From Nannocystis sp. RBIL2 (GTDB taxonomy: Bacteria; Myxococcota_A; Polyangia; Nannocystales; Nannocystaceae): DNA of 64,000 nt. Positions within the stretch are counted from its first letter, which is position 1. Each line of letters begins with the position of its first letter. The notes beneath the pieces were generated by a model. It saw only the letters and a list, made by a program, of their open reading frames with translations. It made no database searches and had not been told where the DNA came from. Positions 9,139-18,985 of the stretch are shown here, in pieces. Location of the stretch: positions 4,262,001-4,326,000 of the forward strand of contig NZ_JAPNJW010000001.1 in NCBI RefSeq assembly GCF_026626745.1, given 5' to 3'. Both the position numbers and the translations under genes were made by a program.

Positions 9139-10262
9139 CGCCGACTCCGGGTCTTGTAGGTCAGCACCGGGCGCAGCGTCGCCACCACGGTGCACAGGCC
9201 GGCCGCCACCAGATCGCCGACGACCGCGTCGATCTTCTTATAGGCCTCCGGCGCCTCCTCGTAGAGCAGCTCGCGGTCCTCGCAGATCACCCGCCCGCCG
9301 AGCGGCGTGCGCACCAGGTCGTCGGGGCGGTAGCGGCCCTGCAGCCGCTCCTTGACGTCGCTGCGGCGCCACTTGCGACCTGCCCCATGGGCCAGGGACC
9401 AGCCCGCCTCCGCGTGGCTCGGGTCGGGCTTCACCACATAGCTCAGCGTCCCGCGCGAGCCGGGGATCACCACGATCCCCGCCGTCGACGGCGCCGCGCC
9501 CTTGCGGTGCAGCCAGCGCTGCGGCGCCCCGTCCGGGCACGGCACCACCGCGTTGTGGCACACGTCGAGCACCGGCGCGATCGAGGTGCCGAGCGCGTCG
9601 GCGAAGCGGCGCGCGATCAGGGCGCGGTTGGCCTGCGCCCACGCGACCGCCCCGTCGTGCGCGCGCAGGTACTCGCGCGCGTCCTCGCCGGCGCTGTCGA
9701 GCCCGGCCGCCGCGAAGCGGTCGACGTGGGCGCGCAAGATCGCCTCGCCGAGCCCGCGCGAACCGCTGTGGACCAGCAGCACCAGCGCGCCCGCCGGGAT
9801 CCCCAGCGACGCCCACGCCGCCGGGTCCTCGATCGCGTCGACCTGCTGCAGCTCGGCGAAGTGGTTGCCGCCGCCGATCGTCCCGAGCGACGCGTCGTGG
9901 TCGGTCGGTGCGACTGTCCTTTCGGCCAGGAAATCGCGCGGATCGCCTTCCCACCGCCCGTCGAGGTCGCCGAGGCGGTCGGCCCAGCGCTCGAGCTTCT
10001 GCTTGCGCTGCGGCAGCTCGGTCGACCACAGCGCCATGCCGCAGCCGATGTCGTTGCCGACCAGGTGCGGGTAGATCCGCCCCTCGCTGACGAACGCCGC
10101 CCCGATCGGCGAGCCCTTGCCCGGGTGGAGGTCGGGCATGCCGACCGCCGCGATCATCCCCGGCAGCGTCGCCGTGCGCTCGAGCTGCTGCACTGCCTCG
10201 CCCTCGATCCACGTCTTCGGCGACGCCACGATCCGCACCGCCGGCCTGTCTTGCGCTTCCAT
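9135..10262 (-). CDS. rtcB: RNA-splicing ligase RtcB
   Basis: 375 residues. GTP- and Mn-dependent ligase joining RNA 2',3'-cyclic phosphate (or 3'-phosphate) ends to 5'-OH ends. Visible motifs are PDLHPGKGSPIG, NDIGCGM (metal-binding Cys), GGGNHF, HSGSRGLG and, near the C-terminus, AHGAGRKW with the guanylylated His. The start at 10262 is backed by GGAGG 7 nt upstream. An upstream in-frame ATGATG at 10374-10379 overlaps the stop of the previous gene and would add 39 low-complexity residues. Coupling to prfH suggests repair of nuclease-cut 16S rRNA, as known for the RtcB2/PrfH pair. The short length fits the RtcB2-like subgroup. Confidence 0.92.
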   Translation of the reverse strand: MEAQDRPAVRIVASPKTWIEGEAVQQLERTATLPGMIAAVGMPDLHPGKGSPIGAAFVSEGRIYPHLVGNDIGCGMALWSTELPQRKQKLERWADRLGDLDGRWEGDPRDFLAERTVAPTDHDASLGTIGGGNHFAELQQVDAIEDPAAWASLGIPAGALVLLVHSGSRGLGEAILRAHVDRFAAAGLDSAGEDAREYLRAHDGAVAWAQANRALIARRFADALGTSIAPVLDVCHNAVVPCPDGAPQRWLHRKGAAPSTAGIVVIPGSRGTLSYVVKPDPSHAEAGWSLAHGAGRKWRRSDVKERLQGRYRPDDLVRTPLGGRVICEDRELLYEEAPEAYKKIDAVVGDLVAAGLCTVVATLRPVLTYKTRSRR

Positions 10263-10375
10263 CCCTGCACCTCCGCCTGGCGCCTGCAGCGGCCCCAAGT
10301 CTCCGTCGTTCGTCGCCATCGCCGCGCTCCCTCGAGGCGGCGGCCGCTGTCCCACGCTCTTCTCGTTCGCGCCCA

Positions 10376-11086
10376 TCATCGCACCCCCGGCGGCAGCCGC
10401 CGCAGCTCGCGCTTGCCGATCTGCCGCTTCGCCGTCGCGTAGCGGTCCCAGTAGCCGTAGAGCTGGTTCAGCTCCCAGCCGCGCTGCCACGCCGTCCCGA
10501 GCTTGCCCAGGTCGCCGAGCAGCAGGTCGTGCACCTCGCGGTCCCGCTCGCGAGGCAGCGGCGACAGCGTGATGCGGTACCACTGCCCGTCGATCTTGCG
10601 GTACTGCGCCTCGCGGTCGATCGGCACCACCTCGATCGCGGGCGGCGGCGTCGCCGGGCCCGGCACGAACGGCACCTTCTTCAGCAGGCCCGTCTCCGGG
10701 CACACGTAGACCTGCGCCCTGCGGTAATAGCCGATCGGCCGCACGCCCCACGTGCCGTGCTCGTGCAGACGGCCGTCGATCTCCACGACGTTGGTGTAGA
10801 CCATGTCGCGCAGGTGGTCGAGGACGTGCTTCTGCACCGCGCTCGTCACCCGCAGGTGCGCCGCGATCTCCGAGTGCACCGCGTCCCACGGACGGCCCAC
10901 CCGGCTCAGCAGGAAGCGGCGCAGCGGCGCCAGGTTCTCGTTCAGGTGCTTCGAGCCGCGGCCGCGGCTGATCGGCTCGACGTGCGGCGCGGCCTCCGGC
11001 TCGGCGCGGCGGCGCATCTCCGCCCGCCGGCCCTTGCCGCCCCAACCGCCGCCGGTGCGCGGCCGCTCGATGATCACTTCATACAT
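10376..11086 (-). CDS. Conserved protein of unknown function, first gene of the rtcB-prfH operon
   Basis: 236 residues, basic and soluble, with no signal peptide. It starts MYEVIIERPRTGG and has a conserved-looking core around residues 48-100: KHLNENLAPLRRFLLSRVGR, then PWDAVHSEI, then AVQKHVLDHLRDMVY. A region with YVCPETGLLKKVPF follows. The basic N-terminus and its place in an RNA-repair operon suggest RNA or ribosome binding, but this is inference. ATG 11086 lies within an ACATGT box. A TTG at 11098 with GAGGTG 4 nt before it is an alternative start. The stop overlaps a possible upstream rtcB start. Confidence 0.6.
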   Translation of the reverse strand: MYEVIIERPRTGGGWGGKGRRAEMRRRAEPEAAPHVEPISRGRGSKHLNENLAPLRRFLLSRVGRPWDAVHSEIAAHLRVTSAVQKHVLDHLRDMVYTNVVEIDGRLHEHGTWGVRPIGYYRRAQVYVCPETGLLKKVPFVPGPATPPPAIEVVPIDREAQYRKIDGQWYRITLSPLPRERDREVHDLLLGDLGKLGTAWQRGWELNQLYGYWDRYATAKRQIGKRELRRLPPGVR

Positions 11087-11098
11087 GTCCCAACGCAA

Positions 11099-11173
11099 TC
11101 AACACCTCGCCTCTCCGCCCGCAAGGGCGATGGAGTGGGTCTCCCAGGAATCACAGCAGTTCGAATTGCCCAT
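11099..11173 (-). other. Possible 24-codon upstream ORF
   Basis: ATG 11173 to TGA 11101-11099 encodes MGNSNCCDSWETHSIALAGG plus four more residues, and the stop lies 12 nt before the ATG of the next gene. It could be a leader peptide that controls that gene's translation. It has no strong SD and no known homologue, so it may be chance. Confidence 0.2.
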
Positions 11174-11292
11174 GGCAGTAATCTCGACACACGACAATGC
11201 CCGGGGCAGGCGCGGCGACGCTGCCCCCATTCGCCGCAATGGCGAATGAACGATGGGAGGCCTCCGCCGCCGCGTCAGGCCGGCCCGCGGGC

Positions 11293-11336
11293 GCGGACGG
11301 GGCGGCGACGTGCGAAGACGTCGCCGCCCCGTCCGC
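11293..11336. promoter_or_regulatory. 19-bp perfect inverted repeat
   Basis: The left arm 11293-11311 and right arm 11318-11336 are exact reverse complements around the loop GCGAAG. Pairing extends three more bases outward (one as G-U). No T-tract follows on either strand. It is the strongest single stem in the leader of the rtcB-prfH operon. Confidence 0.7.
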
Positions 11337-11645
11337 GTCGCGCGGGCCCTCGCTGCCAAGGCTCACGGGCGACCAGGACGGCCTGAAACGGCCTCCTGGG
11401 CCCCGAGAGCGGCGTCCTGCGCCTCGCCGTCGTCAGGGCCTCGTCGCAAGTGCGACGCGGTCGGCGGGCGTCGCCACGAGGGCGACGCACCTCACCGAGA
11501 GACGGCGGGGAGACTGCTTCGGCCGCGCGTCCGAAATGCGGACCGCGGGCGAAGACGAACGGACGCGGCGAGCGGGCCTGCGTTCGAGCGGATGTGGCTC
11601 AGTGGCGAGACATGACCGAACCGCCTGGTGAGAGGCGATGCGCAC

Positions 11646-11674
11646 TCTATACAGTACGACCCAGGCCGGGTCAA
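11646..11674 (-). promoter_or_regulatory. Sigma70-like promoter facing the rtcB-prfH operon
   Basis: On the minus strand, TTGACC (11674-11669) and TATAGA (11651-11646) are separated by exactly 17 nt. This is the best canonical -35/-10 pair noticed in the window. Transcription would start near 11639 and run toward 11086, giving a leader of roughly 550 nt. Confidence 0.6.
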
Positions 11675-11693
11675 GCACCACGCGTCAATCGTA

Positions 11694-13195
<1,502 letters not shown>

Positions 13196-13199
<4 letters not shown>

Positions 13200-14557
13200 T
13201 GAGGCCGGAAGATCACGGGGAACTCGAAGCTCGAGTTGTCACCGTTGGCCAGGATCGCGTCCTTGCCCTGGCAATCCGGGGCCGCGTTCGACAGGCAGTA
13301 GTCGATGCTCCACTGGACCACGAACGGGCGCGTCTTGAACTCCTCCGGGGGAACGTCGCCTTTCGCCCACATCTCGTGCGAAAACCCGGTCTTCGGCGTG
13401 CCCATCAGGGGCAGGAGCGAGCACTGAATCGCCTTGTCGCCGTCAGGCTCGTTGGCGTCCGCGACCAGCGGGCACAGCCCGGAGCAGCCGTCCTTGTCGG
13501 CCTTGCACTCGCCGGTGCCGAACGGCGACATCGTCACGCGGTAGAGGAAGCCGAAGAAGCACGAATCACCGCAGGTGCCCTTCTTCACCTCGAAGCGCGG
13601 ATCGGCGTCGCCGTCGAAGCGCAGCGGCTGGTCGGGCTCGAAGTCCACCACCATCGGCTCGAGCGCGTTGTCCATCTGCCCGCTGTGGTCGCCGGAGATC
13701 GCGTAGGCCTTCGGCGCCTGCTGAGTCTGCTTGGCGCAGTACGGCGCGTACACCTTCACGCCCGACTGCTCGGCCGCGACGATCCACGCCCAATTGCCGT
13801 AGCGCGATTCGCCGATCGTCCCGACGATCGCGCAGCTCTGGTCGTCGACGCCGAGGCCCGTCGGCACCTTGCCGTCGCCCGAGCCGGACGGCGTCGAGCA
13901 GGTGATCGGCGAGCCGTCGCCGCCGGTGATGTAGTCGAGGATCGTCTTGTCGCCGCCCGCGGCCACACACGGGCCGTCGGCCGCGAGCGCGTCGTAGTCG
14001 ACCTTGAGCTGGTCGCCGACGGTCAGCGCCGGACAGCTCGCCGTCGCCACGTTGTCCTCGAGGTCGGTGACGGTGATCTCGACGGTGAACTCGCCCGAGG
14101 AGGTGGGGACGCCGGAGATCTCGCCGCTGGCGGGGTTGATGGCGAGGCCGTCGGGCAGACCGGAGGCCGCCCAGGTGTACTTCGGCACGCCGCCCGACGC
14201 GGTCGGCTGGTGCTGGTACTCGGCCCCCTGCGCGCCCTTCGGCAGCGCCCCGCAGTCGACCGCCAGCGCCGGCGGCGGCTCGTCGGTCGTCACCAGCGTC
14301 GTGGTCGGCTCTTCGGTCGTCACGGTGGTGGGCGACGTCGGCTCGTCGGTCGTCGTCGTCGTCGTCTCGCCGTCGGTCGTGGTCGCCGGCGACTGGCTGG
14401 TCTGCGTCGCCGAGCCGACGTAGCTCCCACCTCCCGCGGCGTCGTCGTCGCTGCACGCCATGGGCAGCGCCGCCGCGCCGAGCACGAACATCCACGTCCA
14501 TCCGGGCCCGGAGAGTCGCCCTCTCCGATCGCGGCCTTCGCTGGCGAACCGCCTCAT
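13196..14557 (-). CDS. Lipoprotein with Thr-rich stalk and Ig-like domain
   Basis: 453 residues from ATG 14557, with a good SD (AAGGAG) upstream. A signal sequence and lipobox (ALPMAC, Cys near 35) are followed by a stalk of TTT/DEPT repeats (about 50-95). Next comes an Ig-like putative domain (PKYTWAASGLPDGLAINPASGEISG, then GEFTVEITVTD) and a C-terminal Cys-containing region of unknown fold. Predicted to be a surface or periplasmic lipoprotein. It is co-transcribed with, and overlaps, the kinase gene, so a shared envelope-sensing role is possible but not demonstrated. Confidence 0.7.
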
Positions 14558-14745
14558 CGTCCGATCTCCTTAGTTCAAAAGCCCGGCAATCGGGCGGGCG
14601 GAGCATAGCACCTCGCCGCCGCCACCCCGGCGGAATTTCTTCCGTACATCGTCCGCGGCGGCGTCTGCAGCGTCCGGCTGGCCGCGGGAAATCCCGTCCA
14701 CGGCGGTCAACCGCCCGGTCACGCGCGCTACTCTACGGCTCACCC

Positions 14746-15264
14746 GTGAGCTTGTGGCAGCACCTCTGGCCCCCGCGGCCGCGTCGCCTCGAACGACTGT
14801 CCGACATCCTCGGGGCCGGGCGTGACGAGCTCGTCACCTTCGCCGGCAGCGTCGAGCCGCTCGAGGCGATCCACGATCCCGTCAGCGGCGAGCTCGCGGT
14901 CGCCATCGACTACCGCGCCGCGCCGCCGCACAGCGTCGTCGGCGTCGCCGGCGCGCTCAGCGTCATCTCGCGGACCTTCCACGTCGCCCGCCAGCAGGCC
15001 GTCGACTTCCTCGTGGCCGAGGGTCCGCACCGCGTCCTCGTCTGCGTCGACCACGGCACCGACCTCGACGCCTTCCACCGCGACCTGCTCACGCGCCACG
15101 GCGTCGGCATGCGCACCGAACGGGCCCTGGTCCGCCCCGGCGACCGCGTGTGCGTGATCGGACGGCGTCTCGGGGCACGCCCGACATCGCCGCTGCGCGA
15201 CGAACCGCACCTCGCGGTCGTGCGGGCGCAGCGGTTCTGGCCGCTCGAGCCGCCGCCGGCGTAG
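14746..15264 (+). CDS. Conserved protein, possibly GIDE-like fold
   Basis: 172 residues from GTG 14746, which has TACTCT 11 nt upstream and no SD, suggesting a very short leader. The protein has no signal peptide or membrane helix. The order of features (VVGVAGALSV, then HRVLVCVDHGTDLDAF, then LVRPGDRVCVIGRRLG) recalls the GIDE-type beta domain, in which a bound or covalent cofactor segment precedes a PGD-V-V-G turn. This match is weak. Divergent from the Thr-stalk lipoprotein gene; the rest of its 3' side is low-complexity DNA. Confidence 0.5.
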   Translation: MSLWQHLWPPRPRRLERLSDILGAGRDELVTFAGSVEPLEAIHDPVSGELAVAIDYRAAPPHSVVGVAGALSVISRTFHVARQQAVDFLVAEGPHRVLVCVDHGTDLDAFHRDLLTRHGVGMRTERALVRPGDRVCVIGRRLGARPTSPLRDEPHLAVVRAQRFWPLEPPPA

Positions 15265-15995
15265 CCACTCACCGCCGGTTCCGTCGGCCTGCCTCGGGCG
15301 GGACGTCTCACGTCGCCCCCACGACCTGACTCGCGCTCGTACTCGCCGTCCCTCCCGACCTCGGCTCGCACGCTCTCCACCCCTGGCTAGCGACTCGACC
15401 TCCGGCTCCCTCACTCGCCGTCCTCTCGACCTCGGCCCGGATCTTCACCGTCCTCATTCCCGCGACCTCGGCCGCGCTCCAGCTCAGCACGCACTCCCTC
15501 ACCGTCCTCACTCCGCTCCAGCTCCGCCCGCTCTTTCTCACCGGCCCTCACTCCCACGGCTCCAACTCGGCACTCTCACTCGCCTGCGCGAGCTCCGGCA
15601 CGCGTCGCTGTCCTCGCCGTCGTCGCGCTCGCACGAACCGACTCGCAATCACTCGCGCGCCGCGAGGAGGTGGCGCTCCCGCGACCCGACTCGAGCGCGG
15701 GCCCCGAACTCGACCCCGACGAGACAACCGCGGCCCCGACCTCGACCACGACTCTCCCGCGGTCGGGCGCAGACCCGATCGCACCCCTACGCTCGCGCGC
15801 CGACCCGCCTCACCCGGGCGAGACGATCGCGCTCGCACCACCTGACGCGCACTCACTCGAGCGCGGACCGGGCCGCCTCGAGTGAGACAAGCTCGCCCCA
15901 CGAGACGTCACGATCTTTTCTCTCATACCGACCGGCGCCGATGTCGCCGCTGCGCTTTTGCATCGGCGGCGACAGGTCGTGTGCGAGCGGCGGCG
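15265..15995. repeat. Non-coding low-complexity spacer with CTC-rich degenerate repeats
   Basis: About 730 bp with no credible gene, between converging genes. From about 15290 to 15560 the top strand is dominated by C and T, and phrases such as CTCACCGTCCTCACTCC, GCTCCAGCTC and CGACCTCGGC recur in different orders. The pattern resembles positions 1-265. After 15660 the composition changes to GA/CC-rich with no obvious unit. No hairpin terminator was seen. Confidence 0.45.
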
Positions 15996-16436
15996 TCAGT
16001 AGCCGCGGAGGCGGCGGATGTCACGGCGTTCTTGTTTGGTCGGCCGGCCGAGGCCGCGATCGCGCACCACCATCCCGGGCACCTCGGTCGACGGCGGGCG
16101 CGGCGGCGACCGATCGTTGTAGAGCGTGCGGGCCACGGCAGCCGGGCCGCGCCGCTCGCTGAGCCCCAGCACCTCCAGGATCCGCACCCCGTCGGCGGTC
16201 TTGATCGTGACCTCCTCGCCGCGCTTCAGCGATCGGGCCGCCTTGGCCGCGAGGCCGCCCACCTTCACGTGACCCGCTGCGCACGCCTCGCTCGCGAGCC
16301 CGCGGGTCTTGAAGCAGCGGGCCGCCCACAACCATTTGTCGAGGCGCACGGACTGCAGCGCGGGGTCACCGGCGGGGCCGGCGGCGGTCGGACCCGCCTC
16401 GGCCTCATCCTCGTCGTCGTCGTCGTCGGCGTGCAT
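15996..16436 (-). CDS. S4-domain RNA-binding protein, Hsp15-like
   Basis: 146 residues. An acidic N-terminal segment (MHADDDDDEDEAEAG) precedes an S4 domain: VRLDKWLWAARCFKTRGLASEACAAGHVKVGG, then KRGEEVTIKTADGVRILEVLGLSERRGPAAVA. The tail is Arg-rich. It matches the Hsp15/HslR family, which in E. coli binds 50S subunits carrying peptidyl-tRNA and recycles stalled ribosomes. The usual length is about 130 residues; the extra is the acidic leader. ATG 16436 is chosen; the frame stays open upstream with no better start. Confidence 0.85.
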   Translation of the reverse strand: MHADDDDDEDEAEAGPTAAGPAGDPALQSVRLDKWLWAARCFKTRGLASEACAAGHVKVGGLAAKAARSLKRGEEVTIKTADGVRILEVLGLSERRGPAAVARTLYNDRSPPRPPSTEVPGMVVRDRGLGRPTKQERRDIRRLRGY

Positions 16437-16582
16437 CCAGGGGCTCTCAGCATGCCCGGGCCGCGACGAGTTCGCCAGCGGCGGCGACGCCTCGCGCGCG
16501 CTCGCCCGGCCTTGCGCGATCGTCGCTCGACGCGCCGGCGACGGCGGCGACAGCGAGCCGGAGCGTACGCCGCGGCCGCCAC

Positions 16583-16606
16583 GAACATGCCCCAAGAGAC
16601 ATCCCC
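16583..16606. repeat. CATG palindrome copy in a divergent intergenic region
   Basis: ACATGCCCCAAGAGACATCC is an imperfect member of the dispersed family, lying between the Hsp15-like gene and the sigma/anti-sigma fusion gene. It is flanked by GCGGCCGC on both sides. Confidence 0.4.
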
Positions 16607-16656
16607 GCGGCCGCGCGCTTGACAAGCGAACCCGGCCGCGAAACCCTCATGAACGC

Positions 16657-17907
16657 ATGCAAGGCGCCCCCCCGATCAACTTCGCGGTGCCCGGAGACGT
16701 CGGGGCCGCGCAGCGAATGGCCGCCGCCGCCCGCGGCGACGCCGTCGCCTTCATCGAGCTGTGCGAGAGCTACGCCCCGGCCCTGCTGGGCGCGACCCTG
16801 CGGATCCTCGGCGATCGCGTGGCCGCCGAGAGCACCGTCTACGGCGTCCTCCTCGACGCCTGGCGCGGCGCCAAGCAGTTCGACCCGCGCCAGGCCAGCG
16901 TGCGCGTGTGGTGGACCATCGGCGCCCGCACCGCGGCCCTGCGCGCCCTGCCGGAGCACCGCGCCGCTCGCATGGCGGCCGTCCACGACACCCAGATCAC
17001 CACCCTCGACGACAAGACCGAGGCGTCCGACGTGGGACCGCTGCGCCAGGCCGTGCAGACGGCGATGCTCGACCTCGACGACGAGCCGCGCAGCGCCCTG
17101 CAGCTGGCCTACTTCGAGGGCCTCGGCGCCGGCGAGATCGCCGACCGCGCCCGCACCTCGCCCGAGGTCGTGCGCGCCCAGGTCGCCGACGGCCTGCGAC
17201 GGCTGTCGGCCGCGCTGGCCGGCACCGCGCCGAGCATCGACGTCCCGCGCCCGCACGACCGCCTCGCCGCCGCCTATCTGCTCGACGAGCTCTCGCTCGA
17301 GGACCGCGCCCGCTTCGACCGCGGCGAGGCGATCGGCGAGCTGCAGGCCAGCGAGGTCGCGGCCCAGCGCGACAACGTCCACGGCCTCGCGCTCTACACC
17401 TTCCCCGCCGCCCTGCTGCCGCAGACGCGCGCGCGCCTGGTCGCCGCGATCGCCGGCCCCGAGCGCCTCAGCCCCTTCACCGACGACCTCGCCGCGCTGC
17501 TGCGCCTGCCGCTCCACGACGCCCGCGAGATCCTCGCCCGCGTCGACGCCCCCCGCGGCTGGCGCGACGACGCCGGCCTGCGGATCCTGCCCCTCGAGAC
17601 AGGGTCCGAAGTCCGTGTCCCGGAGAGCATGTCCGAAGAGCCAGATGCCGTCGGCGACAGCGACATCACGGTGGTCCAGCGCGCGGCCTGGCCGCGGCGG
17701 CTGATCGTCCGCGTCGCGCCGGGCGCCGTCATCCCGTCCCGCTACCCGCACAGCGAGGCGCGCGTGCTGGTGCTCCAGGGCGGCCTCAGTCACGAGGAGA
17801 CCGGCGCGGCTCGCCCCGGCGATCTCGTGCCGTGGCCCTCGGGGACCGCACTCGGGGTCGCGGAGCCGGGCGGGCCGGAGCTGATCCTCGCCGTCCTGAA
17901 CCAATGA
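16657..17907 (+). CDS. Fused ECF sigma-like and ChrR-type cupin anti-sigma protein
   Basis: 416 residues from ATG 16657. Residues about 15-105 resemble sigma region 2 (DRVAAESTVYGVLLDAWRGAKQFDPRQASVRVWWTIGARTAALR). About 135-190 resemble region 4 (DEPRSALQLAYFEGLGAGEIADRARTSPEVVRAQVADGLRRL). From about 200 the protein resembles a ChrR anti-sigma factor: a helical DELSLEDRARFD segment and, at about 345-415, a cupin (VRVAPGAVIPSRYPHSEARVLVLQGGLSHEETG). The Zn-binding HxxxCxxC is absent and the cupin HxH is reduced. Normally these are two proteins; here they are one chain, so the module may be self-inhibited. A palindrome copy lies in the linker at about 17600-17640. Confidence 0.65.
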   Translation: MQGAPPINFAVPGDVGAAQRMAAAARGDAVAFIELCESYAPALLGATLRILGDRVAAESTVYGVLLDAWRGAKQFDPRQASVRVWWTIGARTAALRALPEHRAARMAAVHDTQITTLDDKTEASDVGPLRQAVQTAMLDLDDEPRSALQLAYFEGLGAGEIADRARTSPEVVRAQVADGLRRLSAALAGTAPSIDVPRPHDRLAAAYLLDELSLEDRARFDRGEAIGELQASEVAAQRDNVHGLALYTFPAALLPQTRARLVAAIAGPERLSPFTDDLAALLRLPLHDAREILARVDAPRGWRDDAGLRILPLETGSEVRVPESMSEEPDAVGDSDITVVQRAAWPRRLIVRVAPGAVIPSRYPHSEARVLVLQGGLSHEETGAARPGDLVPWPSGTALGVAEPGGPELILAVLNQ

Positions 17908-17944
17908 GGTGCCGGGCGCGCCGGCGCGTGCTAACCACGGCCCC

Positions 17945-18256
17945 ATGTCCGGATCTACCCACCGGCCCGACGAGACGCGCCGGGCCCCCGCGCGCGAGGC
18001 GATCCTCGCCGCCCACAGCTTCCCCGGGGAGTACACGATCAAGGCCTTCGGCCCCGCGGACGACGCGTTCCGGGCCGCCGCGGTCGACCTCGCGCACGGC
18101 GTGGTCGGCCCCGCGCGGGTGACCGTGAGCGAACGACTGACCCGCTCGGGCGACCGCCTCTGCCTCACGTTCACGCTCCACGCCGAGCAGGTCGAGGAGG
18201 TCGAGGAGGTGTACGCCCGGCTGTACAGCATGCCCGCCGTCCTCTTAATCTTTTGA
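17945..18256 (+). CDS. DUF493 family protein
   Basis: 103 residues. The DUF493 (YbeD-like) ferredoxin-fold pattern is visible: FPGEYTIKAFGPADDAF near residue 32, then ARVTVSERLTRSGDRLCLTFTLHAEQVEEVEEVYARLYSMPAVLLIF at the end. These small cytosolic proteins are thought to be regulatory, with no known reaction. It follows the sigma/anti-sigma gene by 37 nt. TAACCA lies 7 nt before the ATG. Confidence 0.8.
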   Translation: MSGSTHRPDETRRAPAREAILAAHSFPGEYTIKAFGPADDAFRAAAVDLAHGVVGPARVTVSERLTRSGDRLCLTFTLHAEQVEEVEEVYARLYSMPAVLLIF

Positions 18257-18354
18257 GCGTGGGAACGTCGCTCACTCCCTGCACGCCCCTGAATGTCTCC
18301 GCGGCGCCGCGGGTCTCACCGCGCGGCCCCCGTCACCCAAGCCCCCTTCACGCC

Positions 18355-18978
18355 ATGCCTGCACGTCCCCTCCAGCTCCTCGCCCTAGGCGTCGCGCTCA
18401 CCTCCGGCCTCGGCGCCAACCTCGGCTGCAAGCCCAAGGCGGTGCGCGGCGGGCCCGGCACCGAGAACCCCAACCTCGACCAGGGCGCGATGAGCACCAC
18501 GCTCGACCGCAAGGACCTGCAGGACCTGCTGCAAGTCTCGCTCGAGAAGCTGCACGCCTCGCCTTTCTGGGCCCAGATCACGAGCTTCCCGGCCCCGGTG
18601 ATCGTGGCGATCTGGCCGTTCAAGAACGAGACCTCGGAGCACATCGACGACCAGCTCAACACGCTGCTCGGCGACCTCGAGACCGAGCTCGTCAACAGCG
18701 GGGTGGTCCAGGTGGTCAGCCGCGAGCGCCAGGCCGAGATGGCCAGCGAGGCCGCGGTGCAGCAGAACCGCTCGGTCTACGACCCGAACTTCGCCGCCCA
18801 GATCTCGCGCCAGATCGGCGCCAAGTACTTCGTCACCGGCAAGGTCGGCAGCGTCGACGAGTTCTTCAACAAGGAGCGCCGGGTCCAGTACACCCTGTTC
18901 ATCCAGGTGATCGAGGTCGAGACCAGCCTGGTGCGCTTCCAGTACAAGGCCGAGCGCAGCAAGGCGATCGTCCGCTAG
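18355..18978 (+). CDS. LpoB-type penicillin-binding protein activator lipoprotein
   Basis: 207 residues. A signal peptide ends in GANLGC (Cys about 25). After a short linker comes the LpoB/CsgG-like domain: VIVAIWPFKNETSEHIDDQLNTLLGDLETELVNSGVVQVVSRERQAEMASEA, then NFAAQISRQIGAKYFVTGKV and a beta-rich end. LpoB proteins are outer-membrane lipoproteins that reach through peptidoglycan to stimulate bifunctional penicillin-binding proteins. It is followed after 7 nt by a TPR-like lipoprotein that usually accompanies this family, so the two form one operon. Confidence 0.85.
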   Translation: MPARPLQLLALGVALTSGLGANLGCKPKAVRGGPGTENPNLDQGAMSTTLDRKDLQDLLQVSLEKLHASPFWAQITSFPAPVIVAIWPFKNETSEHIDDQLNTLLGDLETELVNSGVVQVVSRERQAEMASEAAVQQNRSVYDPNFAAQISRQIGAKYFVTGKVGSVDEFFNKERRVQYTLFIQVIEVETSLVRFQYKAERSKAIVR

Positions 18979-18985
18979 AGGGCCC

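Larger units (their letters stand above)
11087..11693 (-). other. Hairpin-rich intergenic leader or possible structured RNA
   Basis: About 600 bp without a credible protein gene, between the kinase stop and the rtcB-prfH operon. It holds at least four strong hairpins: 11228-11248 (8 bp, loop GCAAT), 11293-11336 (19 perfect pairs, 6-nt loop GCGAAG on the top strand), 11442-11457 (CGTCGCA/TGCGACG) and 11468-11488 (GCGTCGCC/GGCGACGC). A promoter-like sequence at 11646-11674 points through all of them toward the operon. The region is therefore either a long structured 5' leader or a separate small RNA. Small frames here have poor codon character. Confidence 0.5.

Noticed and set aside
10263..10379. 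Longer RtcB start overlapping the upstream stop
   Set aside because: The 39 extra residues are low complexity and the internal ATG has a strong GGAGG; kept only as an alternative.
11197..11631. Rightward ORF in the rtcB-prfH leader
   Set aside because: Arg/Ala/Gly-rich, no start signal, no domain pattern, and it runs opposite to the promoter found there.
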